The notes below the pieces were generated by a model, which saw nothing but the letters and a program-made list of their open reading frames with translations, was not told the DNA's origin and made no database searches. Source: Pedobacter cryoconitis (GTDB taxonomy: Bacteria; Bacteroidota; Bacteroidia; Sphingobacteriales; Sphingobacteriaceae). From it: a stretch of DNA of 64,000 bases. The first letter of the stretch is position 1, and the number at the start of each line of letters is the position of its first letter. Shown in pieces: positions 1 to 8,920 of the stretch. The DNA is taken from assembly GCF_014207135.1 (NCBI RefSeq), contig NZ_JACHCC010000010.1, positions 1-64,000 of the forward strand. The letters are read 5' to 3'. A program made the translations under genes and the position numbers.

Positions 1-64
1 GAACTCCTTGGGGTAAGCTTTTCTTTCTCGTGACATAGTCTGTTAAGTTATTAAATTCCCTTAA

Positions 65-982
65 CTTACTGTCTGTTCAAATGTAGCAACTCCATACCCT
101 CATCTGAGCGGTTACTTTGATTCAGATAATATTGGATACATTGGTAGAAATGAAATCTTGGAAAGAGCGCAAAAAGAATTTTTTAAGGCTCAGAAAGAAT
201 TACTTGAGGCTACCTCGTTAAATGATGAACAATTCGATAAAGCATTAGAAGTTTCATCCAGAGCTTTAACTGAGTACATCTTATTTAGACAATTGACTAT
301 CGAAAACCTTAAAAGATCTACTAAAGATAACAGCGAAGCGGAATTACATAAACTTTTTGCTGCGACAAGAAAGGATGGTAGGTTTGATAAATCAAATTTT
401 GTTAATGATTTATATCGGAATAACTCCTGGTTACTTGATGATAAGTACATGACATATGAAACAGTATTAAGTGATAGAGAGTTTGGAGAATTAATCTCAT
501 TTATAACAGAGGGTGAGGAAGAAAGGAATGATGACAGGATTGATATCGCTCTGGCTTTTTCAAATAACCCTAATAATAAAAAACCATTTGACATTGTAAT
601 AGTAGAATTAAAGAAAAGGGGTATTTCACTTGAAGAAAATATGAAAGTTGTTACACAGCTTGAGAAGAGAGCAAGAAAATTGATGAAGTACTATGATAAT
701 CAAATTCAAAGAATTTGGTATTATGGTATAATTGAGTTTAATGATGAAGTGGAGTTGGCACTTTCTGGAGAGTACAAAGAACTATATTCGACTGGTAAAA
801 TGTATTACAAAGAAACAAATGTTGCTATTTCACGAGATCCTATGAAAATCTTGCCAATTGGGGTTTTTATTTGGGATTTAGATGCAGTTGTTGATGACGC
901 TCATTCTAGAAATTCGGCTTTTTTAAATCTTATCAAGAGCAAATTTTTGGACAAAACGGAAAACTCTGGCAATCAAATTTAG
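65..982 (+). pseudogene. N-terminally truncated nuclease-like protein (remnant)
   Basis: The reading frame is open from base 65 to the stop at 982, but no ATG or GTG lies in frame at its 5' end; the first usable codon is TTG at 158, giving 274 residues. The residues encoded by 65-157 (for example SGYFDSDNIGYIGRN) look like normal protein and the frame is closed by a TAA at 62-64, so the gene appears decapitated. The C-terminal half carries R-I-D-I-A followed by FDIVIVELKK, the D...ExK pattern of PD-(D/E)XK nucleases. The middle (NSWLLDDKYMTY) resembles the distal part of large HSP90/GHKL-type ATP-binding proteins with a C-terminal nuclease; that match is from memory and uncertain. The AT-rich, Lys/Asn-rich composition differs from the next genes and suggests accessory DNA. 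Confidence 0.55.
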
Positions 983-1112
983 ATTGATTTTTATGAAACA
1001 TAGTTGTTCATCCCCGAAAAATAAAAGCTTCAGTACAACAATGACATTTTAAATAGACTTTGGGGAAAAATTGTAGTAATTTTACTTGACACACAGCGTT
1101 GAATTAGCTTAA

Positions 1113-2456
1113 ATGAGTAAAGTATTTACAATTACTGAAGGCCTGGAAAATATGGGTGCACTGCGTACCGGTGGCCAGGGTTCAGTTTACAAAGGAAGAA
1201 GGTTTGGTCCTATTATTACCGCAGTAAAATTGTTGCCTACACCTGTTCATACAGAAGATGAGGAGGATAAAAATTTTAAGAGTTTTCAGAATGAAGTAGA
1301 AAAACTGAAAAAGGTAAATGAAGAGCCTAATCCCAATATTGTTAAAATTCTGAATTCAGGAATTACTGAAAGCGGGTCTTTTCCTTTTATAGAAATGGAA
1401 TTTATAGACGGACCTGATCTGGAAGAATTACTGAAGGAACCTCACGATAAAATATTTACGGTAAAAGAGGTGATCAAAGTAGCTGATCATTTAGCCAATG
1501 CACTGGCACACTGCCATAAAGTGGGCGTAAAACATGGGGATATCAAGAGTAATAATGTAAAGTTTAACGTCCATACAGGTAACTACGTGTTACTTGATTT
1601 CGGTTTATCGGCCATGTCTGATGAGCAACGCAGAACAAGTATCCGTCATGCAGGTGCTATCGAATTTATGGCACCTGAACAAAGTGAAGGACACATGTTA
1701 CTGGAAACTGATATTTACAGTTACGGGGTAATTCTCTATGAATTGCTGGCTGGGCAGGTACCATTTCCTTTACTGGATAACGGACAGAAATCACGTAATG
1801 ATGTACTGATCGGCCATTTGGAGCTGCCGGTACCCGATCTGATGACGCTCAGAAGAGAGAATATACCTGAAAGCTGGTCAGCGGAAAAGATTGCACATGA
1901 AATGCAGGTTCCTGGCTGGTTACTTACAGTTATTGGAATATGTCTGGAGAAAAAAACGACATCCAGATACAGCAGTGGAATGCAGCTTCAGCAGGCGATA
2001 ATTCAGAGCAGTATTGCAGACACTGGTGGTTCTGTAGCTGATCTTGCGGGGACTTCTCTGTTGCAGATGGAGAATGAAAGACTTCAGACCCTGCTTTTGC
2101 ATTATCAGGAAGACCTGTCGGAGAAACCAGCTGTAGATACAGGTGTCATTGTGATCTCAAAACCTGTTTTTTATGTTTTATTGACAGGGGTAATCTTTAT
2201 GATTGCTTTGTTGAGTTATTTCCTGCTTTTTAAAGAGCCTTCCAAGCCTGTTAAAAAGGAGATAAGCCCTAAAGGAACAGTTGTTCGCGATACGACTGAT
2301 ACAAATGGTGATAAGGGATATAGCTGGGATAAGGAAAAGGAGGCGGTAAACGACACTGCAGCATTGCAAGAGCAACCGGTTCAGATTAAGCCTGTTCCGC
2401 AGGTTCCACAACAGGATACGGCAAAAATGAACCTGGATACGGCGCTACATTTTTAA
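1113..2456 (+). CDS. Membrane-anchored Ser/Thr protein kinase (PknB/Hanks type)
   Basis: Residues 1-290 form a Hanks-type kinase domain that should phosphorylate Ser/Thr on cytoplasmic partners. Visible motifs are a glycine loop (TGGQGSVYKG, about 19-28), the ATP lysine K39 in AVK, the catalytic loop HGDIKSNN with D143, DFG with D162, and MAPEQ in the activation segment. HGD replaces HRD, so this is a non-RD type. A single membrane segment follows at about 351-373, then a short Lys/Pro/Thr-rich tail of about 75 residues with no PASTA repeats, so the external sensor differs from Gram-positive PknB. It is the first gene of a six-gene operon with a PP2C phosphatase, two FHA-like proteins and a SEDS-PBP fusion. 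The ATG at 1113 is the first in frame. Confidence 0.9.
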   Translation: MSKVFTITEGLENMGALRTGGQGSVYKGRRFGPIITAVKLLPTPVHTEDEEDKNFKSFQNEVEKLKKVNEEPNPNIVKILNSGITESGSFPFIEMEFIDGPDLEELLKEPHDKIFTVKEVIKVADHLANALAHCHKVGVKHGDIKSNNVKFNVHTGNYVLLDFGLSAMSDEQRRTSIRHAGAIEFMAPEQSEGHMLLETDIYSYGVILYELLAGQVPFPLLDNGQKSRNDVLIGHLELPVPDLMTLRRENIPESWSAEKIAHEMQVPGWLLTVIGICLEKKTTSRYSSGMQLQQAIIQSSIADTGGSVADLAGTSLLQMENERLQTLLLHYQEDLSEKPAVDTGVIVISKPVFYVLLTGVIFMIALLSYFLLFKEPSKPVKKEISPKGTVVRDTTDTNGDKGYSWDKEKEAVNDTAALQEQPVQIKPVPQVPQQDTAKMNLDTALHF

Positions 2457-2467
2457 AGAGGAATTAA

Positions 2468-3418
2468 ATGGCAGAAAAAATGAATTTTTGGAAAAAATCA
2501 GGACTTCAGGACTGGTTTCTTCCAACCGAAAAAAATAAATCGAAAAAAGCACTCAAAGGTTTAACACCGGACGAAGTTTATAAATATATACTGGAAAAAT
2601 TTAAGGAATCCATCGGACAGTTGTCCTTTGCCAACCGTATAGTCTTTTATCATGAGTATATTATCTGCTTTAATGAGGAGGATTATAAGGAGTTTCTTGC
2701 ACATAAACAGGGGCTGTTCGGGATTATAGTACATGAATCTGTGAACCAGTTTTATGAAATACTGAAGGAATACCGAAAAATGGATAAAACTGTTGAGCCA
2801 TCCAGTTCTAAATGGGTTTTCAGGTTAGTTTCCCATCCGGATTATCAGCGGGGTGATAAGGGGTTTATTGGTAAATTGTTACCTGGCGGTAGCAGTAAAA
2901 AAGAAGAAAACCTAAGGATCACTTTTATCCCGCGGCAAACCGGAATAGCAGAAACACTGGATGTTAATCAGGATATCTTAAATGGTTTCACTTACTATAG
3001 TGAGGGTTATTATGAATTGCCTTATGCAATGGATCTGAAAAACGTTCAGGTAGTCAAAGGTAAATCTGACAAAGTACTGGCCAGGCTGGAAACGATTATG
3101 CCTGATCAGAATTTCAGGGGTAAAAAGCTGGAGTATCTGATGACAAATCCGGAAATCGTAATTTCTGGCAAAGAAGAAGACAGGAAAGATCCGCATATTT
3201 TCGCGATTCCGTCTGACTGGGTTAATACTCCTCATTTGAGTATCCGGTACAATGAAACTGAGGGTAAACTTTACCTGGCTTCCTTTGGGGAGAAAACGAT
3301 GATGAATGAGACAGAGGTTTACCGGAGTGATATCAATAATCCGGATTGGGTCGAATTACCCTTTAACTCTAAAATATTATTAAATGGCATCATAGGGATC
3401 AATGTGTTTAAACCTTAA
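2468..3418 (+). CDS. FhaA-like protein: DUF3662-like N-domain plus degenerate FHA domain
   Basis: A 316-residue soluble protein with no signal peptide or membrane segment. Residues about 35-130 have the pattern of the FhaA N-terminal (DUF3662) domain; compare HEYIICFNEEDYKEF here with the NEYIITL...DF element I recall from mycobacterial FhaA. The last 90 residues read like a divergent FHA domain: PHLSIRYNETEGKLYLASFG, then TMMNETEV, then a terminal ILLNGIIGINVF strand. The classical FHA Gly-Arg and Ser-x-x-His phosphothreonine residues are not clear, so it may not bind phosphopeptides normally. It lies 11 bases after the kinase gene. The FhaA-like role is inferred from domain pattern plus context. 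Confidence 0.55.
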   Translation: MAEKMNFWKKSGLQDWFLPTEKNKSKKALKGLTPDEVYKYILEKFKESIGQLSFANRIVFYHEYIICFNEEDYKEFLAHKQGLFGIIVHESVNQFYEILKEYRKMDKTVEPSSSKWVFRLVSHPDYQRGDKGFIGKLLPGGSSKKEENLRITFIPRQTGIAETLDVNQDILNGFTYYSEGYYELPYAMDLKNVQVVKGKSDKVLARLETIMPDQNFRGKKLEYLMTNPEIVISGKEEDRKDPHIFAIPSDWVNTPHLSIRYNETEGKLYLASFGEKTMMNETEVYRSDINNPDWVELPFNSKILLNGIIGINVFKP

Positions 3419-3424
3419 TTTCTA

Positions 3425-3514
3425 ATGGTTAACTATTTATCAATCGGCCTTCTGGCTATAGGAATTTTATTACTGATAGGGCATTTTGTAGCTATTAAAA
3501 AATCGCAGAAATAA
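3425..3514 (+). CDS. 29-residue single-span membrane peptide
   Basis: A small ORF between the FhaA-like gene and the phosphatase gene, beginning ATG 6 bases after the upstream stop. It encodes 29 residues: a short polar start, one hydrophobic stretch (SIGLLAIGILLLIGHFVA) long enough to cross the membrane, and a basic tail KKSQK. Its TAA shares a base with the ATG of the phosphatase gene (TAATG), so it is probably translated and coupled to it. No family is recognised. It could be a small membrane partner of the kinase, phosphatase or SEDS-PBP protein, or simply a coupling leader. Confidence 0.5.
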   Translation: MVNYLSIGLLAIGILLLIGHFVAIKKSQK

Positions 3515-4953
3515 TGACTGATCGTTTATTTGGAATTACTGATACCGGAAAGGTAAGAGAGAATAATGAAGATGTCTTCATTGCTGAAGAGGTAATGGAT
3601 GGCAGATTTATGCTTGCAGGTGTAATTGACGGTGTGGGAGGGTATGCAGGTGGAGAGGTTGCGGCTGCGTTAACCAGGGAAGTTATATTGAGAGAACTGT
3701 CTGTAATTAGTGAAGACCCTACAGGTTTGCTGGTGAGCGCTTTTAATGAGGCCAATGAACAGATTGTTACGCATAAACAGGGTGATCTGGAACTGCTGGA
3801 CATGGCCTGTGTAGCTACGATGGCAGTTGTTGACCGGGGCAATAATCTACTGCATTATATTCATGTGGGGGATACAAGGCTGTATCTGTTCCGCGATCAT
3901 TCACTGGTCAAGATTTCACATGATCAGTCTTTTGTTGGTTTTCTGGAAGATTCCGGAAGGTTAACAGAGGAAGCTGCAATGCAACATCCTAAAAGGAATC
4001 AGATTAACCAGGCTTTGGGACTTGGAAGTCGTAAAGGAATGACTGATCCGTATTTTGAGACGGGGACTTCTCCATTTTTACCTGGAGACCTGATCCTGAT
4101 CTGTAGTGATGGTTTAACTGATCTGGTAGATGCTGCTTTAATCACAGCTGTACTGAATTCTTCGGAAAAATTAGCTGTAAAAGCAGAAAGACTGGTGGAA
4201 GAAGCAAACCGTGCAGGTGGTAAGGATAATATAACGGTTGTACTGGCCAGGAATGATAAGGCGCCGGTGGTACAGGAAAATATAAGGGTAGAAAAAACGC
4301 ATCTTGTTCCGCATTCACCAAAGTCTGTCGGTGTCGAGCATACAAGTGTTTTACCTAAATTTTCACAGAATAAAGATGCTGATAAGCAAAAGAGTTCTAA
4401 AGGATTATTGTTTTTGCTGTCAGGTCTGTGTCTGTTGTTTTTGGGAACAACAATATGGTTGTTTTTCTACCATTCAAGGGTGGGTTCAACATTGGGACAG
4501 CCAGATACAGCACTGGTATCAGCACAGCATCCGGTTGTCAATAAACAGGAGAAATTAATCAGGGATACACTTTTAAAGATGAAAGGGGATACCTTATTGC
4601 TATCGGATGCGATCTTTAAGGAGCCAATCCATCTGAGTCAGCCACTGACTATTAATAAGGATACTTTAATCCTTCAAACTAAAGGGAATATTGTTTTTCA
4701 AAGTGACTCTGCTTATAAAGGGCCTGCTTTTATTCTATCCCCGAATTGCAAATATGTCAGATTAGAGCAAATGTCACTGGAGAATTTTCAGACAGGGATT
4801 GTATCGTCTAATCGTGCGCTGGAGTTGAAAAATGTACGTTTTAATAAAATTAAACAGCCTTTACAGGTCTCGTTTATTTTTACAGACCGCTCTTTTGTTA
4901 GTGGAAGGGTATCAAAACGAAGCTATGCGGCAGATTCGCTGGCAAAAAAATAA
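3514..4953 (+). CDS. Membrane-anchored PP2C-type Ser/Thr phosphatase (PstP-like)
   Basis: Residues 1-245 are a PP2C metal-dependent phosphatase domain that should reverse phosphorylation by the upstream kinase. Metal-binding positions are visible: RENNEDVF with D20, IDGVGG with D39-G40, SDGLTD with D199, and KDNITVV with D238. A linker leads to one membrane helix at about 297-320, then an external domain of about 160 residues. That domain has repeated hydrophobic/Asp patterns (LILQTKGNIVFQS, VRLEQMSLENFQTG) suggesting a short right-handed beta-helix. The layout of cytoplasmic PP2C, one membrane span and an outer domain matches mycobacterial PstP, though the outer domain is different and may sense an envelope ligand. 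The next gene starts 3 bases downstream. Confidence 0.9.
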   Translation: MTDRLFGITDTGKVRENNEDVFIAEEVMDGRFMLAGVIDGVGGYAGGEVAAALTREVILRELSVISEDPTGLLVSAFNEANEQIVTHKQGDLELLDMACVATMAVVDRGNNLLHYIHVGDTRLYLFRDHSLVKISHDQSFVGFLEDSGRLTEEAAMQHPKRNQINQALGLGSRKGMTDPYFETGTSPFLPGDLILICSDGLTDLVDAALITAVLNSSEKLAVKAERLVEEANRAGGKDNITVVLARNDKAPVVQENIRVEKTHLVPHSPKSVGVEHTSVLPKFSQNKDADKQKSSKGLLFLLSGLCLLFLGTTIWLFFYHSRVGSTLGQPDTALVSAQHPVVNKQEKLIRDTLLKMKGDTLLLSDAIFKEPIHLSQPLTINKDTLILQTKGNIVFQSDSAYKGPAFILSPNCKYVRLEQMSLENFQTGIVSSNRALELKNVRFNKIKQPLQVSFIFTDRSFVSGRVSKRSYAADSLAKK

Positions 4954-4955
4954 TT

Positions 4956-7900
4956 ATGGATAAAGGAAATACTGAACATCGCGGAAGAAAACAGGAACGT
5001 TTATTTTTAGGACTGATTGCTATCCTGATGGTTATCCTGTTTGTCAGGCTTTTCAGCGTCCTGGAAGATAAGATAAAGGATGTTGACCTGCGGTTAAAGG
5101 ATGGAACTATCGTGAATTTAAATGCTCCGGGGCAGGCAAATGCAGTTAAAGCATTACTGGCAAGGGGTTATTATTTTGAGGATCCAAATGATATAACTAT
5201 TGTTGGGAATTCAATAGCAGCCCAGGAGTCGAAAGGACTGTCTTTTACGAATATTGGGGACCTGAATAAAAGGAAATTTAATGTGGTTGCTGATGAAGCT
5301 GCCTTATCTGGTGGTGTATCTTTTAAAAAGAGGGTGGCGGTATCAAGATCATTGCTTGGTTTTACCGGTGATGATGAACCAAGGTTTCAACAGGAGAAGA
5401 CCAGTCCTGTTGCTCTATCCGCTGTAAAATCACTGGGTTTAGGCAGTGGAACTATTAACGGTAAGGTCTCGCTTAAAGGAGATGCTGTATCTGGTGTCCT
5501 GGTCAGGTTGTCGACTGTTCTTCCGGCGGATAGTATCAATGCGAAATCGTTTAAAGCTTATGCACGTACTGATGAAAATGGAAATTATGAATTTAATCAG
5601 TTACCGGAAAAGAAGGCTTATGAAGTGATTCCGCTGAAACCAGGATTCGAATTCGGACAAATTAAAGGTGTGGAAGAATTGAATGGTAGTAAACGTTTGA
5701 ATTTTAGTGAGGCACCTCATGTAATAAGGTTACTTTCAACAAGGGAATTCAATACATTAAAGACAGATGGCGCACTGGTTGTAAGAACTCCTGAGCAATT
5801 TAAGATTTGGTACTGGAGTATAACAGGTGGGTTTTTCCTGGCTTTCGTGATCCTGCATTTGTTGCTGTCCATTAAATTTCCTGAAGCGGATCAACTGGTT
5901 TTACCGATATTGATGTTATTGACAGGGTTGTCTTTTTTGACTTTATTAAGTCTGCAGGACCCGGTGAGAGATCGTTTTCTGGCGGTGGATTCACTCACGT
6001 TTCTATACATCGGAATTGCAGGTTTTTGTGTCTTGTTGTTTCTGAATCTCAAACGTTTTACGGCCGATTCTAAATTATATCGCTTATTGATTTTCAAAGA
6101 TCGTTCTGCAGCAAACGGATGGCCGTGGATTATGCTGGCGATTGTATTATTAGCGGGCACACTTTTATTTGGGGCAGGACCTGAAGGAAGCGGAGTGAAG
6201 GTAAATTTGCTGGGCGTGCAACCCAGTGAAGTGGTTAAATATCTTGTCGTATTATTTCTGGCTGGGTTCTTCGCGCAGAATGAACAGTTTATATCAGCCT
6301 ATTCGAGCTGGAAAAAGCGGTGGTCGTTTTTTTCTTTTGCACTGGCAGCAATTTTATTTACGTTGTTTTTGTTCCTGCTTTTAGGCGACCTTGGTCCGGC
6401 AATCGTAATCTGTTTTACATTTATCATGCTGTTCTCTTTTTCGAGAGGGGATTTTATGGAGATGGCCTGTTTTGTAATTCTGTATGTGCTGGTTGCCTGG
6501 TTTGTACATAATGTATGGCTGGATGCGGTGATTACTTTTGCAGGTTTAATCCTGTATCATGTTTTGAGGCGTAAGTCAATGAGCGAATCGGCAATCATGG
6601 CACTGGTCGTAATCACTGCTTTTCTAACGATAGATAAAATTCCTTACCTGGATAAAATTGTTCCGGGACCGGTTGAAAGACTGGCCGACCGGAAAGCGAT
6701 CTGGCAGGATGCCTGGAATAATGAAGTTTACGGTGGGGATCAGGTAGCCAATGGTCTTTGGGGAATAGCAACCGGAGGTATTAGTGGCCAGGGAACAGGA
6801 AAGGGCTTTGCCAAGACTATCCCAGAAGCGCATACGGATATGATTCTTCCTGCAATCGGAGAGGAGTTTGGCTGGACAGGAATTACCTGTATTTTTATTT
6901 TATTCCTGATTTACCTGCACCGTTCTATTATTATTGGTAGACAAACAGGGACACCTTTTCTCTTTTATGTCTGTTCAGGTATTGGTATCTGTACATTTAT
7001 TCAGTTTCTGCTGATTGCTGGAGGGTCTATCGGTGCATTACCATTATCCGGCGTGTCTCTTCCATTTGAAAGTTATGGAGGGTCCTCATTGGTTATTAAT
7101 TTTCTTGCAGCAGGTTTTTTACTATCTGTTTCCTCGGTAAAGGGAACAGCTGTACAGATGAAATACCTGACGCAGCAGCAGGATAAAAATCTTGTTCCTG
7201 CCATAATAGCTGCCTGTGCGGCGATATTATTATTGATTATTAATGTTTCCCGTTATAGTTTTAATACAAAGGCATGGATCGTTAAACCAGCTTTGGTTGC
7301 AGATAAAAGTGGTAGCAGGATGTTTAGTTATAATCCCAGGATTGGCATACTGATGAAAAAACTGGAGTCCGGAACGATATATGACAGATCTGGTCTTATT
7401 TTAGCAACAAGTAACCCGGAGCTGGTGAAGAAACAAATGCAGCAGTTGCGTGAGGCGGGAGTAACAGATTATAATCTTGATTCTGCTATGCATAAACGGG
7501 TAACCCGTTATTATCCTTTTGAAGAACAGCTATTCTTCTGGACCGGAGATGCCAATACGGGTGTGTTTAGTGGTGGGATTAATGGTTATTTTGCAGAATA
7601 TGAGCATGCCGCCGAGTTAAGAGGTTTTAAAATGCCAGTAACTGGTTACACGCTGACTGCCTCGAAATATAAGGAGGACAAATTTCTGCCCAGAGGGCCT
7701 AAGGAAATGACAGTGCTTAGAAAAGATTATTCGGCGCTTACGTCGTTGTTAATCTCTGGACTGGACAGTACAGAAATCAAAACCTTTAAAAAGCGTAACC
7801 GGGAAGTGAAATTAAGTGTGGATGCAGATTTGCAAACACACTTACAAATAGGTTTGGCCAATGATCCTAAGTTAAGTAAAAACAGAGTATCGGTTGTGGT

Positions 7901-8909
7901 GATGTCTTCAGGTACAGGTGATGTACTGGCTTCTGCAGCTTATCCTCTGCCGCCTGTGAAAAGCTGGGAACAATTGACGATGAGTACTCAGGATCAGAAT
8001 AAACTTGATTCCTGGATGACAACGGCTGATCCGGGCTTTACCATTGCAACTCAGCCGGGGTCTACAGCCAAACTGCTGACAGCGATGGCTGCATTCAATA
8101 AACTGGGTTTAGCGGCAGCTCAGCAGACTTATCTGGTGAAAGCCAATGAACGGATCAGAACTGGTGGTGCTGAACCGGATGAGACCGGAGAAATCAATAT
8201 GGAAAGGGCAATTGTAAAATCAAATAATGTTTATTTTATCAAATTGGCGAATCAAAAACATCTGCAGGAGCAAATGGGAGAGCTTTATTTGAAGACAGGA
8301 ATGTTTTTGCATGGTGTAGGCGGTTATTATTATGGCAGAAAGTCTGTGAACGCAGAGCAGGAACAACGCTGGTTCGATTTGTGGCGTAAAACTGAATTTA
8401 ATTTTGGTTATAATCCAAACAACATTTATAAGAACCGGGCAACGGGTATTTCGGGGATGGCCTGGGGCCAGGGAGAACTGATAGCTACGCCAGCTGCTAT
8501 GGCACGCCTGGGTTCTGCAATAGCTAATGGAGGTGTTTTAGTCCCTAATCGTTATGTGCTGAAACTGAGTGATTCTACTATTGCGGTAAAAAGCGGTGTA
8601 GTCCTGGCAAAGGATCCTGGGGCAGCGGCTTTATTAAAGCAATATATGATTGAACAGAGTTCAGGTAAAGCAGGGGTATTTGGTATTGCAGTTGCAGGAA
8701 AAACAGGAACGCCTGAAAGGGTTGTCAAGAAAAGAAAGGTAAATGATGGCTGGTATGTATTTTTTGCACCAAGTGGAAAGGGAGCAGGTTATACTGTAGT
8801 GTGTATTCGTATCGAATCAGCAAAAGGTTCTTCTGAAGCGGTAAGGCTGGCCGGACAAACAGTGATACCTTTACTGGTTAGTAAAGGATATATGAGGAGC
8901 ATAAATTAA
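4956..8909 (+). CDS. Fused SEDS glycosyltransferase (RodA/FtsW) and class B penicillin-binding protein
   Basis: A 1317-residue protein combining peptidoglycan polymerase and crosslinking transpeptidase. An N-terminal membrane anchor (about 15-37) is followed by a large outer segment containing a carboxypeptidase-regulatory-like beta domain (about 165-230). Next come roughly ten to twelve membrane helices with SEDS landmarks: LLGVQPSEVVKYL, GDLGPAIVI, HTDMILPAIGEEFGW with candidate catalytic D628, and SGVSLPFESYGGSS. After a further membrane anchor near 750-765 comes a class B PBP domain with an SxxK nucleophile (S1036, K1039), SNN (S1089) and KTG (1249-1251). Both catalytic centres look intact. 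RodA and PBP2 are normally separate; here one chain carries both. The neighbouring kinase, PP2C and FHA genes suggest control by phosphorylation. Confidence 0.9.
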   Translation: MDKGNTEHRGRKQERLFLGLIAILMVILFVRLFSVLEDKIKDVDLRLKDGTIVNLNAPGQANAVKALLARGYYFEDPNDITIVGNSIAAQESKGLSFTNIGDLNKRKFNVVADEAALSGGVSFKKRVAVSRSLLGFTGDDEPRFQQEKTSPVALSAVKSLGLGSGTINGKVSLKGDAVSGVLVRLSTVLPADSINAKSFKAYARTDENGNYEFNQLPEKKAYEVIPLKPGFEFGQIKGVEELNGSKRLNFSEAPHVIRLLSTREFNTLKTDGALVVRTPEQFKIWYWSITGGFFLAFVILHLLLSIKFPEADQLVLPILMLLTGLSFLTLLSLQDPVRDRFLAVDSLTFLYIGIAGFCVLLFLNLKRFTADSKLYRLLIFKDRSAANGWPWIMLAIVLLAGTLLFGAGPEGSGVKVNLLGVQPSEVVKYLVVLFLAGFFAQNEQFISAYSSWKKRWSFFSFALAAILFTLFLFLLLGDLGPAIVICFTFIMLFSFSRGDFMEMACFVILYVLVAWFVHNVWLDAVITFAGLILYHVLRRKSMSESAIMALVVITAFLTIDKIPYLDKIVPGPVERLADRKAIWQDAWNNEVYGGDQVANGLWGIATGGISGQGTGKGFAKTIPEAHTDMILPAIGEEFGWTGITCIFILFLIYLHRSIIIGRQTGTPFLFYVCSGIGICTFIQFLLIAGGSIGALPLSGVSLPFESYGGSSLVINFLAAGFLLSVSSVKGTAVQMKYLTQQQDKNLVPAIIAACAAILLLIINVSRYSFNTKAWIVKPALVADKSGSRMFSYNPRIGILMKKLESGTIYDRSGLILATSNPELVKKQMQQLREAGVTDYNLDSAMHKRVTRYYPFEEQLFFWTGDANTGVFSGGINGYFAEYEHAAELRGFKMPVTGYTLTASKYKEDKFLPRGPKEMTVLRKDYSALTSLLISGLDSTEIKTFKKRNREVKLSVDADLQTHLQIGLANDPKLSKNRVSVVVMSSGTGDVLASAAYPLPPVKSWEQLTMSTQDQNKLDSWMTTADPGFTIATQPGSTAKLLTAMAAFNKLGLAAAQQTYLVKANERIRTGGAEPDETGEINMERAIVKSNNVYFIKLANQKHLQEQMGELYLKTGMFLHGVGGYYYGRKSVNAEQEQRWFDLWRKTEFNFGYNPNNIYKNRATGISGMAWGQGELIATPAAMARLGSAIANGGVLVPNRYVLKLSDSTIAVKSGVVLAKDPGAAALLKQYMIEQSSGKAGVFGIAVAGKTGTPERVVKKRKVNDGWYVFFAPSGKGAGYTVVCIRIESAKGSSEAVRLAGQTVIPLLVSKGYMRSIN

Positions 8910-8920
8910 AAAGAGATAAG

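Noticed and set aside
1045..1065. tagactttgg as a -7 promoter box for the kinase operon
   Set aside because: Spacing within the box is one base too long (TA-n3-TTTG) and no TTG is found at the right distance upstream.
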